Both the position numbers and the translations under genes were made by a program. A stretch of DNA of 9,537 nucleotides from contig CAJXLH010000086.1 in assembly GCA_913055925.1 (NCBI GenBank), positions 1 to 9,537 of the forward strand, read 5' to 3'. Origin of the DNA: an uncultured Maritalea sp. GTDB taxonomy: Bacteria; Pseudomonadota; Alphaproteobacteria; Rhizobiales; Devosiaceae. This document shows positions 1 through 6,374 of the stretch, piece by piece (the first letter of the stretch is position 1; each line of letters begins with the position of its first letter). The notes below the pieces were generated by a model. It saw nothing but the letters and a program-made list of their open reading frames with translations. It searched no databases and was not told the origin of the DNA.

Positions 1-407
1 CATGTCGCACAAGCCGAAACGCCAAAGCCTTGAAACTCTTGCTCAGATGGCAAGCCAAGCCACTTCGCCTGCGCGCCAGTGGCGATCACCAAGGCATCAC
101 AGGTGTAGATGGTGCCGCTGTCGCCCGTCAGCGTGAATGGTCGGTTGGCTACATCAACATTTACAATCGTGTCAGACACAATTTTGGTGCCAACATTTTC
201 GGCCTGCGCCTTCATTTGTTCCATCAGCCATGGGCCTTGAACCATATCCGCGAAGCCGGGATAGTTCTCAACTTCGGTGGTGATGGTGAGTTGGCCGCCG
301 GGCTGAATGCCTTGAATGATAACGGGCTCAAGCATGGCGCGGGCTGCGTAAATCGCGGCAGAATAGCCAGCAGGGCCCGAGCCAATAATCATGACAGGTG
401 CGTGCAT
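1..407 (-). CDS. trxB: Thioredoxin reductase, 5' part (truncated by window edge)
   Basis: This is the N-terminal 135 residues plus a split codon of an NADPH-dependent thioredoxin reductase, a cytosolic FAD enzyme that passes electrons from NADPH to thioredoxin. The FAD-binding motif GSGPAG is at residues 9-14. The family signature GGQLTITTEVENYPG is at 37-51, and a second nucleotide-binding stretch, ALVIATGAQAKWLGLP, is at about 105-120. The last residues are S-A-C-A-T followed by the first two bases (TG) of the next codon. The window therefore ends inside the redox-active C-A-T-C motif, at Cys133 and presumably Cys136, in line with E. coli TrxB. The ATG at 405-407 was chosen because AAGG lies 9 bases upstream; an ATG five codons further in is a weaker alternative. 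It lies downstream of greA on the same strand, about 135 bases away and beyond a hairpin, so it may have its own promoter. About 180 more residues are expected outside the window. Confidence 0.95.
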   Translation of the reverse strand, partial: MHAPVMIIGSGPAGYSAAIYAARAMLEPVIIQGIQPGGQLTITTEVENYPGFADMVQGPWLMEQMKAQAENVGTKIVSDTIVNVDVANRPFTLTGDSGTIYTCDALVIATGAQAKWLGLPSEQEFQGFGVSACAT

Positions 408-490
408 GTCGCAAAACCTTACATTTGGTTGTCGATGTGTTGTGACTAGTTTAGGTATGCGACAAGCGCGTTACAAGGCCTCAGCCAAAT

Positions 491-515
491 GACCCACACA
501 AACCTGATGTGGGCC
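491..515 (-). terminator. Hairpin after greA, possible terminator
   Basis: Read on the minus strand, GGCCCACA pairs with TGTGGGTC (8 bp including one G-T wobble) across a 9-base loop. It starts about 27 bases past the greA stop and is followed by ATTTGG, which is only weakly T-rich. It could end greA transcription before trxB, or be a leaky processing hairpin. The stem is seen directly; terminator function is inferred. Confidence 0.4.
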
Positions 516-542
516 TTGATGCTAATGACGAAATGTTTCGAC

Positions 543-1016
543 CTAGATGTATTTTACGGCCAAAATCTCATAGGCCTTGGCGCCACCAGGCGCGGCCACT
601 TCGATGCTGTCGCCAGCTTCTTTGCCAATCAATGCGCGTGCGATTGGTGAAGAGATCGAAATTTTGCCTTCGCTCGCGTTGGCTTCTGGGTTGCCAACAA
701 TCTGATAGGTTTTTTCTTCTTCGGTGTCTTCGTCGATCAAATCAACTGTCGCGCCGAATTTTACAGTGTCGCCACCCAGTTTGGTCACATCAATGACATC
801 AGCAAGGGCTAGGATAGATTCAAGCTCTTGGATGCGGCCTTCGTTGAGGCTCTGCTGTTCTTTGGCGGCGTGATATTCAGCGTTCTCTGAAAGGTCGCCA
901 TGGGCGCGCGCTTCCGAAATCGCTGCAATAATATTGGGGCGTTCGACAGAAGTGCGTTGTTCAAACTCTTCGCTCAGTGCTTTGTGACCAGCGACTGTCA
1001 TTGGGATCTTGTCCAT
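543..1016 (-). CDS. greA: Transcription elongation factor GreA
   Basis: The 157-residue product matches the usual GreA length of about 158. GreA enters the secondary channel of RNA polymerase and stimulates cleavage of backtracked RNA, rescuing stalled complexes. The N-terminal coiled coil covers about residues 1-75. Its tip carries the signature HGDLSENAEYHAAKEQQ (39-55) with the acidic pair Asp41 and Glu44, which support Mg2+ at the polymerase active site. The C-terminal FKBP-like domain covers about 80-157 and includes ISISSPIARALIGKEAGD. The reading frame stays open 23 codons upstream. The ATG at 1014-1016 is preferred because the protein then begins MDKIPMT like the family, and AAGGGTGGG sits just upstream. 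The gene lies between the cold-shock gene and trxB on the same strand. I recall that carB and greA are often neighbours in Rhizobiales; here about 1.9 kb of other genes separates them. Confidence 0.97.
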   Translation of the reverse strand: MDKIPMTVAGHKALSEEFEQRTSVERPNIIAAISEARAHGDLSENAEYHAAKEQQSLNEGRIQELESILALADVIDVTKLGGDTVKFGATVDLIDEDTEEEKTYQIVGNPEANASEGKISISSPIARALIGKEAGDSIEVAAPGGAKAYEILAVKYI

Positions 1017-1109
1017 TATCCCACCCTTTCGTGAAAGTAGTTCTGTTGCCAAGCGGCAGTCCGCAAAAAAGTTCGCGCCCAGCATCTCTGCTGGCCGCGA
1101 AGCGGAATT

Positions 1110-1130
1110 GATAACCTTTTATTGGTTATC
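1110..1130 (-). repeat. 7-bp inverted repeat across the cold-shock stop codon
   Basis: GATAACC (1110-1116) and GGTTATC (1124-1130) form a perfect 7-bp inverted repeat with a 7-base A/T loop. The TAA stop of the cold-shock gene lies inside the first arm as transcribed. No T-run follows on the minus strand, so a classical intrinsic terminator is not well supported. A 3'-end stabilising or processing hairpin is equally possible. Confidence 0.4.
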
Positions 1131-1338
1131 CTTCAAGTGTCAGATTGCCTGCAGCAAACTTACCTGAGCGTTTGTCTTGAACGAGTTCATAACCAACTTT
1201 TTGGTTTTCGTTCAATGCTGGTAGACCAGAGCGTTCAACAGCCGAGATGTGAACGAAAACGTCGTTGCCGCCTTCGTCAGGTTGAATAAAACCAAATCCT
1301 TTTTGGGTGTTGAACCACTTAACGGTACCTGTGGGCAT
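1126..1338 (-). CDS. Cold-shock domain protein (CspA family)
   Basis: This is a 70-residue single-domain cold-shock protein, an OB-fold binder of single-stranded nucleic acid that acts as an RNA chaperone. It has the start typical of the family (TGTVKWFN, 3-10), RNP1 as KGFGFI (13-18) and RNP2 as VFVHIS (27-32), with the surface aromatics Trp8, Phe15, Phe17, Phe28 and His30. The C-terminal GNLTLEG closes the barrel. The length is normal for CspA-type proteins. The start is well supported: AAAGGAAG lies just upstream of the ATG at 1336-1338. The leader before it is long, as is common for csp mRNAs. Which csp paralogue this is, and whether it is induced by cold, cannot be told from one gene, so no symbol is given. 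Confidence 0.96.
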   Translation of the reverse strand: MPTGTVKWFNTQKGFGFIQPDEGGNDVFVHISAVERSGLPALNENQKVGYELVQDKRSGKFAAGNLTLEG

Positions 1339-1533
1339 GGAGCTTCCTTTCGCTTAACAATGCCATTTACCTTGTTGCCCTCTTGGCGTTCAAGGCATCG
1401 ATAGTTGGTAGAAACGCATGTTAACGGAGGTAGCTCCGGCCAGATCGTTCGGCCAATATTCGATGTTGCAAACCATAGATGGAAATTACGAAAACGCAAT
1501 GACAATTGTAACTTTGTCGCTTGAACATTGATG
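1339..1533 (-). promoter_or_regulatory. Leader and presumed promoter region of the cold-shock gene
   Basis: These 195 bases lie between the end of nsrR and the cold-shock ATG, with no convincing ORF. The minus strand holds a small hairpin, CGGAG/CTCCG with a 4-base loop, at 1425-1438. Near 1485-1515 there is an AT-rich stretch with TTGTCA and TATGGT elements, but their spacing is too wide for a clear sigma-70 promoter. Long structured 5' UTRs that act as RNA thermosensors are known for csp genes in other bacteria; that this leader does so is inference. Confidence 0.3.
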
Positions 1534-1965
1534 TTAGGCCGAAAATCGCACGCCTGCTGAGTGGTTTTGGTCGATGATTTCGGCAAGTGTTTTGGTTTGA
1601 AGATGCTCGATGAATTTTTGCTTGGCCTCGGCAAACAGACCCGTGAGCCCACATGCGCCGACAAAAATGCACTTGCAGGGCTGAGTTGAAAGGCATTCCA
1701 CAACTGCAAGGCTTGGTTCCACATGCTCAACAATTTCCGCCACAGTCAATTCGAGCGCGTCTTTGTTGAGTGAGACACCGCCATTTTTGCCGCGGGTGGC
1801 GATGATCACTTCGGCATTGGCGAGGTTATTGACGATCTTCATCAGGTGATTTTTGGAGATTTGGAGTTCGTCGGCGATATCACCAATGGTGCTTTGACGC
1901 GGAGCGATGGCACCGAGATACATCAAAAGCCTCAAACTGTAGTCGGTTTGGCTGGTTAGCTGCAC
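1534..1965 (-). CDS. nsrR: NsrR-like nitric-oxide-sensing Rrf2 family repressor
   Basis: This is an Rrf2-family winged-helix repressor of 143 residues (E. coli NsrR has 141). NsrR carries an Fe-S cluster that reacts with nitric oxide, which releases the protein from DNA and derepresses NO-defence genes. Visible here are the family start QLTSQTDYSLRLLMYLGAI, the recognition region ISKNHLMKIVNNLA (about 37-50), and the wing RGKNGGVSL (58-66). The cluster region has Cys91, Cys97, Cys99 and Cys105. Cys91, Cys99 and Cys105 are the likely ligands, because the last pair keeps the usual spacing; Cys97 is extra. The GTG at 1963-1965 was chosen because it places the start exactly where NsrR proteins begin. 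Other in-frame starts are a GTG at 1977, an ATG at 2001 and a TTG at 2016, and none has a strong ribosome-binding site. The gene diverges from the globin, with an NsrR-type operator between them, so autoregulation is likely. Other Rrf2 members such as IscR or RirA fit the cysteine spacing and the operator less well. Confidence 0.85.
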   Translation of the reverse strand: MQLTSQTDYSLRLLMYLGAIAPRQSTIGDIADELQISKNHLMKIVNNLANAEVIIATRGKNGGVSLNKDALELTVAEIVEHVEPSLAVVECLSTQPCKCIFVGACGLTGLFAEAKQKFIEHLQTKTLAEIIDQNHSAGVRFSA

Positions 1966-2002
1966 AAATTGTCTCACTTTGTCGATTGCTGACCAAATCA
2001 TA

Positions 2003-2031
2003 TTGATCTTTTTCAATTAAAGCAATAAAGA
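2003..2031 (+). promoter_or_regulatory. Tentative promoter of the globin operon
   Basis: TTGATC (2003-2008) lies 17 bases before TAAAGA (2026-2031). These match the sigma-70 -35 box at four of six bases and the -10 box at three of six. The -10 element would overlap the left arm of the NsrR-type operator, a layout that allows simple repression. Transcription would start near 2038, leaving a leader of about 30 bases before the preferred globin start. The call rests on weak matches. Confidence 0.25.
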
Positions 2032-2050
2032 TGCATATGAAATACATCTT
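2028..2050. promoter_or_regulatory. NsrR-type operator in the nsrR-globin intergenic region
   Basis: The arms AAGATGCATAT (2028-2038) and AAATACATCTT (2040-2050) flank a single central base, an 11-1-11 inverted repeat. Nine of the 11 base pairs are symmetric. Two further symmetric pairs (2026-2027 with 2051-2052) extend the palindrome to 27 bases. The known NsrR consensus in enterobacteria has arms of the form AAGATGCATTT arranged 11-1-11, so each arm differs from it at only one or two positions. The site lies between the divergent nsrR-like gene and the globin and ends just before the first possible globin ATG. Binding there could control both genes. Confidence 0.82.
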
Positions 2051-2068
2051 TAAATGTTTGGAATGAAG

Positions 2069-2509
2069 ATGAGCAAGAGCTTTGCTGAAATTCACCGAGA
2101 AAACTATCGCGCGCAGGCCAATGCATATGGGATCGATGAGGCGTTTATCTCGCTGTTGGTCGAGAGCTTTTACAGCAAAGTTCGCGCGGACGAAGAACTC
2201 GGACCGATCTTTGACAATGTGATCAAAGACAATTGGGCAGAGCACTTAGGCAAGATGAAGCAGTTTTGGGGCGCGATTGCGCTGAAAACAGGCGAGTACC
2301 ACGGACGACCGATGCCGGCGCACATGCGGCTGAAAAATGTCACGCCAGCACATTTTGAGAAATGGCTCGCTCTGTTTGCGGAAAATCTTGAAGAGATATC
2401 GCCGACGCCGGAGGCAAAAGCGTTTTTCAACGACCGCGCTCAAAACATCGCACGAAGTTTGATGATGGGGATGTTCTACAATCCAGAACTCGATTTACGA
2501 GGAGAGTAA
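2069..2509 (+). CDS. Group III truncated haemoglobin
   Basis: This is a 146-residue 2-on-2 globin of group III (the Campylobacter Ctb type), a soluble haem protein. Globins of this group have been linked to NO and oxygen chemistry. Alignment by eye to Ctb gives Tyr35 (B10, in SFYSKVRADEELGPIF), His59 (E7, in WAEHLGKMKQFW), proximal His85 (F8, in PMPAHMRL) and Trp99 (G8, in FEKWLALF). The TGEYHGRPM stretch before the F helix is also typical of the group. The frame stays open to an ATG at 2054, but that start has no Shine-Dalgarno and abuts the operator. The ATG at 2069 has GGA six bases upstream and begins MSKSFAEIHR, so it is preferred. It is divergent from nsrR and first in a likely three-gene operon. 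Regulation by NsrR is inferred from the operator. The substrate (NO detoxification, O2 handling or peroxide chemistry) cannot be settled from the sequence. Confidence 0.93.
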   Translation: MSKSFAEIHRENYRAQANAYGIDEAFISLLVESFYSKVRADEELGPIFDNVIKDNWAEHLGKMKQFWGAIALKTGEYHGRPMPAHMRLKNVTPAHFEKWLALFAENLEEISPTPEAKAFFNDRAQNIARSLMMGMFYNPELDLRGE

Positions 2510-2512
2510 ATC

Positions 2513-2740
2513 ATGATTGCAGCTATAGTTTTAGTATTTGAATTGTTGACCGTATTGGTGCTCGCTACCATGGCATTTGTGGTGTTTTCTGAGCGGGATC
2601 GCTTTCACGAACCGCCAACTGCGCTTATACGTGACCCGATTGGTCGACAAATGGTTTTGGCGGCTAAAACCGGATTTTGGTTTTGGAAATTTGCGCTGAT
2701 TGTTTTGACGGTTGGCACCGTTTGGAGCTTGGTCTCATGA
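2513..2740 (+). CDS. Small two-helix membrane protein of unknown function
   Basis: I do not recognise a family for this 75-residue protein. A first membrane helix covers about residues 2-25 (IAAIVLVFELLTVLVLATMAFVVF). A polar linker of about 25 residues follows, with charged residues and a Pro-Pro (ERDRFHEPPTALIRDPIGRQ). A second, aromatic-rich helix covers about 52-74 (KTGFWFWKFALIVLTVGTVWSLV). Translation looks real and coupled: AGGAG at 2500-2504 lies 8 bases before the ATG, and the globin stop is only 3 bases upstream of that ATG. The next small gene overlaps its stop codon by ATGA. The context suggests co-expression with the globin under NsrR-type control. One possibility is a membrane partner or haem/electron-transfer adaptor for the globin, or an accessory subunit of a respiratory enzyme encoded elsewhere; that is speculation. 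Confidence 0.75.
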   Translation: MIAAIVLVFELLTVLVLATMAFVVFSERDRFHEPPTALIRDPIGRQMVLAAKTGFWFWKFALIVLTVGTVWSLVS

Positions 2741-2850
2741 AAAAACAAAAGACGTTTTTTGAGCGTTCACTCCCATTTCTACCTTGGGTGCTGCTTTGGG
2801 GCTTTGCCCCAATGCCACTCTATATTTGGGCGTTCATAGCGTTGGTTTAG
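2737..2850 (+). CDS. 37-residue single-helix membrane protein
   Basis: This very small ORF starts at an ATG that overlaps the preceding stop codon (ATGA) and runs to TAG at 2848-2850. The product begins MKKQKTFFERSLPFLPW. The remainder is one hydrophobic, aromatic- and proline-containing segment (about residues 13-37: PFLPWVLLWGFAPMPLYIWAFIALV). A basic N-terminus before a membrane helix suggests the N-terminus stays inside. GGAG at 2724-2727 lies 9 bases before the ATG, giving a good ribosome-binding site. Support for it being real comes from this site, the translational-coupling overlap, the sensible membrane-protein composition, and the terminator-like stem that follows 15 bases after the stop. 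I know no family for it. Small one-helix subunits often join respiratory or transport complexes, but nothing here identifies the partner. Confidence 0.62.
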   Translation: MKKQKTFFERSLPFLPWVLLWGFAPMPLYIWAFIALV

Positions 2851-2865
2851 CTATAGCGTCCAAAG

Positions 2866-2910
2866 AACGCGGGTCGGTTTCTTGTTGCCCCTAGACAGCC
2901 GACCCGCGTT
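2866..2910. terminator. Bidirectional terminator-like hairpin between converging operons
   Basis: AACGCGGGTCGG (2866-2877) and CCGACCCGCGTT (2899-2910) form a perfect 12-bp GC-rich stem with a 21-base loop. On the plus strand it is followed by GTTATTTT, so it can end the globin operon. On the minus strand it lies just past the carB stop and is followed by CTTTGG, a weaker T-run. The convergent arrangement fits a shared terminator. Confidence 0.75.
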
Positions 2911-2916
2911 GTTATT

Positions 2917-5900
2917 TTAAGCTGCGAAATAGTCTTGAACTGATTTCACCGTCAATGTGTCGTTTGAATAGGTGACAATCCCATCAACAGCTGCAATCGC
3001 GCCAGCAATAGTTGTGTAGTAAGGGATTTTGTTCAGCAAAGCCGCGCGACGAATATCTCGGCTGTCGTTCAACGCCTGTTGGCCAGAGGTTGTGTTGATC
3101 ACCAACTGAACTTCACCGTTCTTCATAGCGTCGACAATGTGTGGGCGACCTTCAAGAACCTTGTTGATCTTCTCACACGCCACACCATTTTCAGCCAAGA
3201 AGCGCATGGTTCCGCCGGTGGCAATCACCTTAAATCCAGCTTCTTCCAACAGTTTTACGCTTGGCAAAATAGTGTCTTTGTCTTCGTCGCGGACAGACAC
3301 AAATACGGTGCCTTCTTTTGGCACTTTCGTACCGCCGCCGAGTTGGCTCTTCGCAAAGGCGACCGCAAATGAACTGTCCATACCAATCACTTCGCCGGTT
3401 GAGCGCATTTCTGGCCCAAGTACCGTATCAACGCCCGGGAAGCGCGCGAATGGGAATACGGCTTCTTTTACTGCAATGTGCTTAAGCTCAGGCTCTTTCA
3501 AATCGAATGAAGAGAGCTTCTCACCAGCCATGATGCGTGCGGCGATTTTTGCCACAGGCGTGCCGATCACTTTGGCAACGAACGGCACGGTACGTGATGC
3601 ACGCGGGTTCACTTCAAGGACGTACAAGGTTCCGTCCTTCAAGGCGAACTGAACGTTCATCAAACCAACCACGTTCAATGCAAGTGCAAGCTCACGTGCT
3701 TGACGTTTGATCTCTTCAATGATGTCGGCATCCAAATTGCGTGGTGGCAATGAACAAGCACTGTCACCTGAGTGAACGCCAGCTTCTTCAATGTGCTCCA
3801 TAATGCCCGCAACGAACACGTCTTCGCCATCGCAAAGCGCGTCGACGTCAATCTCGATTGCGCCGCCCAAATAGCTATCAAAAAGCAATGGGTTGGTTGC
3901 TAGAACCGAGTTGATCTGACCCGTTTTGTCGTTCGGGTATTTTTGACGAATGTGCGGAGGCACAAGTTCAGTCAAAGTACCTTGCACATAATCTTCGAAT
4001 TCTGACGAGTTATTGGCGATGACCATCGCGCGACCACCCAAAACAAACGACGGACGAATAACAAGCGGGTAAGCGATCTCTTCCGCGACCAAGCGCGCCT
4101 GCTCAAGTGAGTAAGCGATGCCGTTGCGCGGCTGTGTTAGGTCTAGTTGCTGCAACAGCTTTTGGAAATGGTTCCGATCTTCAGCCAAATCAATCGCTTC
4201 TGGCGCTGTGCCCAAAATCGGGATGCCAGCACGCTTAATTGAGTTTGCAAGACCAAGTGGTGTTTGACCGCCGAACTGAACAATAACACCGGCAAGAGTG
4301 CCTTTTGACTGTTCGAGATGCAGAATTTCGAGAACATCTTCTTTTGTAAGCGGCTCGAAATAGAGGCGATCTGACGTGTCATAGTCGGTTGAAACTGTTT
4401 CTGGGTTACAGTTGACCATGATGGTTTCATAACCGGCATCCGCCAATGCAAATGCGGCGTGACAGCAGCAGTAATCGAACTCGATGCCTTGGCCGATCCG
4501 GTTTGGACCACCACCGAGAATAACAACCTTTTTGCGGTCGGAAGGCTCAGCCTCGTTGGCTGGTTGGCCCGCAAATGGCTCCTCGTATGTTGAGTACATA
4601 TATGCGGTTGGAGAGGCGAACTCTGCCGCACAAGTATCAATGCGTTTGTAAACCGGATGTACGTCCAAATCGTCGCGAAGCTTTTTCACGTCGCGTGGAC
4701 GTTTCTCGCTGAGGTCCGCCAAGCGACCGTCAGAGAAGCCCATAGATTTGAGTTTGCGTAGCTGTTGCGCATTGTCCGGTAGACCGTATTTTTGGACCTT
4801 TTGTTCCATCTCGACGATGCCACGGATTTGCTCCAGTACCCAAGGGTCATATTGGCAAACAGCATGAATGAATTCGTCATCAAAGCCCATGCGCATCGCT
4901 TCAGCAATCACAAGCAAACGGTCTGGCGTCGGCTTGCCAAGCGCAGCGCGAACTGCGTTTTTGTCGTCGCCTTCGCCAACGCCTTCGATCACAACTTCGT
5001 TGAAGCCTGTAAGGCCGGTCTCAAGCGAGCGAAGTGCTTTTTGCATGCTTTCTTGGAATGTACGGCCAATGGCCATCGCCTCACCAACAGATTTCATGGC
5101 TGTTGTTAGGCGATTGTCGGCGCCAGGGAATTTTTCGAACGCAAAACGTGGGATCTTGGTGACCACATAGTCGATTGAAGGTTCGAACGAAGCCGGTGTT
5201 GCGCCGCCTGTAATATCGTTTTCAAGTTCATCAAGTGTGTAGCCAACCGCAAGACGCGCAGCGACTTTCGCAATTGGGAAACCTGTTGCTTTGGAAGCCA
5301 ACGCAGAAGAACGCGACACACGCGGGTTCATTTCAATAACGATCAAACGACCATTTTCTGGGTTCACTGAGAACTGAACGTTCGAGCCGCCTGTTTCAAC
5401 ACCAATTTCGCGCAGAACTGCCAAAGAAGCATCGCGCATGATCTGGTATTCTTTGTCGGTCAGCGTGAGGGCTGGCGCCACAGTGATACTGTCGCCGGTG
5501 TGCACGCCCATTGGATCAATGTTCTCGATTGAACACACAATGATGCAGTTGTCGTTTTTGTCACGAACAACTTCCATCTCGTATTCTTTCCAACCGATAA
5601 TGCTCTCTTCAACAAGCACTTCGTTGGTTGGTGAGGCATCGATGCCGCTTTCGATGATCGCGATATATTCTTCGCGGTTGTAAGCAACGCCACCACCGGT
5701 GCCGCCCATTGTGAACGATGGTCGAATGATTGCAGGCAATCCGACAAACTCAAGCGCTTCAAGCGCCTCGGTGAGGTTATGGGCAAGCATTGAACGCGGT
5801 GTTTCAAGGCCAATCTTGTCCATTGCTGCGCGGAACAGCTCGCGGTCTTCAGCCTTGTCGATCGCCTCAGCTGTCGCGCCGATCATCTCAACGCCATACT

Positions 5901-6228
5901 TTTCCAGAACGCCCATCTTGCGCAGTGAAAGTGCGCAGTTAAGCGCCGTTTGGCCACCCATTGTCGGGAGCAACGCATCTGGACGTTCTTTTTCGATAAT
6001 TTTCGCGACAACTTCTGGGGTGATCGGCTCCATATATGTGGCGTCAGCCAAATCTGGATCGGTCATGATTGTCGCTGGGTTTGAGTTCACCAAGATTACT
6101 CGGTAACCCTCAGCCTTTAGCGCCTTACAGGCTTGTGTGCCTGAATAGTCAAATTCACACGCTTGGCCAATGATAATAGGTCCAGCGCCGATGATTAGAA
6201 TGGAGGAAATATCTTCGCGTTTAGGCAT
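2917..6228 (-). CDS. carB: Carbamoyl-phosphate synthetase large subunit
   Basis: This is the 1103-residue large subunit of carbamoyl-phosphate synthetase. It uses two ATP, bicarbonate and the ammonia delivered by CarA to make carbamoyl phosphate for pyrimidine and arginine synthesis. The duplicated layout is intact. The first half begins MPKREDISSILIIGAGPIIIGQ and has the ATP-grasp loop RPSFTMGGTGGGVAYN near residue 176. The second half begins near 566 (VVILGGGPNRIGQGIEFDY), with its ATP-grasp loop RPSFVLGGRAMVI near 728. The C-terminal MGS-like allosteric domain, about 973-1090, contains FVSVRDEDKD, ATGGT and the INTTSG ligand loop. The start MPKRE matches the family. An in-frame ATG 21 codons upstream (6289-6291) would add an Arg/Ser-rich extension and is less likely. 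The ribosome-binding site at the chosen start is weak (GAAGTGAC). carA is not adjacent in this window, so the two subunits are apparently made from separate places or carA lies outside. The gene converges on the globin operon. Confidence 0.98.
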   Translation of the reverse strand: MPKREDISSILIIGAGPIIIGQACEFDYSGTQACKALKAEGYRVILVNSNPATIMTDPDLADATYMEPITPEVVAKIIEKERPDALLPTMGGQTALNCALSLRKMGVLEKYGVEMIGATAEAIDKAEDRELFRAAMDKIGLETPRSMLAHNLTEALEALEFVGLPAIIRPSFTMGGTGGGVAYNREEYIAIIESGIDASPTNEVLVEESIIGWKEYEMEVVRDKNDNCIIVCSIENIDPMGVHTGDSITVAPALTLTDKEYQIMRDASLAVLREIGVETGGSNVQFSVNPENGRLIVIEMNPRVSRSSALASKATGFPIAKVAARLAVGYTLDELENDITGGATPASFEPSIDYVVTKIPRFAFEKFPGADNRLTTAMKSVGEAMAIGRTFQESMQKALRSLETGLTGFNEVVIEGVGEGDDKNAVRAALGKPTPDRLLVIAEAMRMGFDDEFIHAVCQYDPWVLEQIRGIVEMEQKVQKYGLPDNAQQLRKLKSMGFSDGRLADLSEKRPRDVKKLRDDLDVHPVYKRIDTCAAEFASPTAYMYSTYEEPFAGQPANEAEPSDRKKVVILGGGPNRIGQGIEFDYCCCHAAFALADAGYETIMVNCNPETVSTDYDTSDRLYFEPLTKEDVLEILHLEQSKGTLAGVIVQFGGQTPLGLANSIKRAGIPILGTAPEAIDLAEDRNHFQKLLQQLDLTQPRNGIAYSLEQARLVAEEIAYPLVIRPSFVLGGRAMVIANNSSEFEDYVQGTLTELVPPHIRQKYPNDKTGQINSVLATNPLLFDSYLGGAIEIDVDALCDGEDVFVAGIMEHIEEAGVHSGDSACSLPPRNLDADIIEEIKRQARELALALNVVGLMNVQFALKDGTLYVLEVNPRASRTVPFVAKVIGTPVAKIAARIMAGEKLSSFDLKEPELKHIAVKEAVFPFARFPGVDTVLGPEMRSTGEVIGMDSSFAVAFAKSQLGGGTKVPKEGTVFVSVRDEDKDTILPSVKLLEEAGFKVIATGGTMRFLAENGVACEKINKVLEGRPHIVDAMKNGEVQLVINTTSGQQALNDSRDIRRAALLNKIPYYTTIAGAIAAVDGIVTYSNDTLTVKSVQDYFAA

Positions 6229-6330
6229 TTTGTCACTTCGCAGCAAGCCAGACACGAACGGCAGGGAGGAGCGGTTCGAGCGGCGATTCATCTCATATGT
6301 GGCTGAGTGCGCGTTTTAGGGCGAAAAGAG

Positions 6331-6350
6331 CAAAAGGGGAACCCCTTTTG
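6331..6350 (-). terminator. Palindromic hairpin between the EamA gene and carB
   Basis: CAAAAGGGG and CCCCTTTTG form a perfect 9-bp inverted repeat separated by two bases; a real hairpin would have an 8-bp stem with a tetraloop. On the minus strand it is followed by CTCTTTTCG, a modest T-rich tail. It lies about 47 bases past the EamA-transporter stop and about 100 bases before the carB ATG. A terminator for the upstream cluster is the simplest reading; a role in the carB leader is possible. Confidence 0.55.
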
Positions 6351-6374
6351 ACAAAGAATCTTTAGCGAAATGTT

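Noticed and set aside
30..449. Plus-strand open frame of 139 codons opposite trxB
   Set aside because: The minus strand clearly encodes thioredoxin reductase with its FAD and CATC motifs; the opposite frame has no family features.
1212..1733. Minus-strand open frame of 173 codons spanning the cold-shock gene and the end of nsrR
   Set aside because: It overlaps two well-supported genes in another frame and its composition is not protein-like.
2054..2068. Upstream ATG codons for the globin at 2054 and 2063
   Set aside because: The first has no Shine-Dalgarno and abuts the operator. The ATG at 2069 has GGA at a suitable distance and starts where the family begins.
3079..3652. Plus-strand open frames of about 100-170 codons inside carB
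   Set aside because: They lie antisense to a fully conserved carB region, have no ribosome-binding site and show no recognisable protein pattern. They are by-products of carB codon use.
6229..6291. 21-residue N-terminal extension of CarB
   Set aside because: The Arg/Ser-rich extension is not part of the family, and MPKRE at 6226-6228 is the usual start. It remains possible but less likely.
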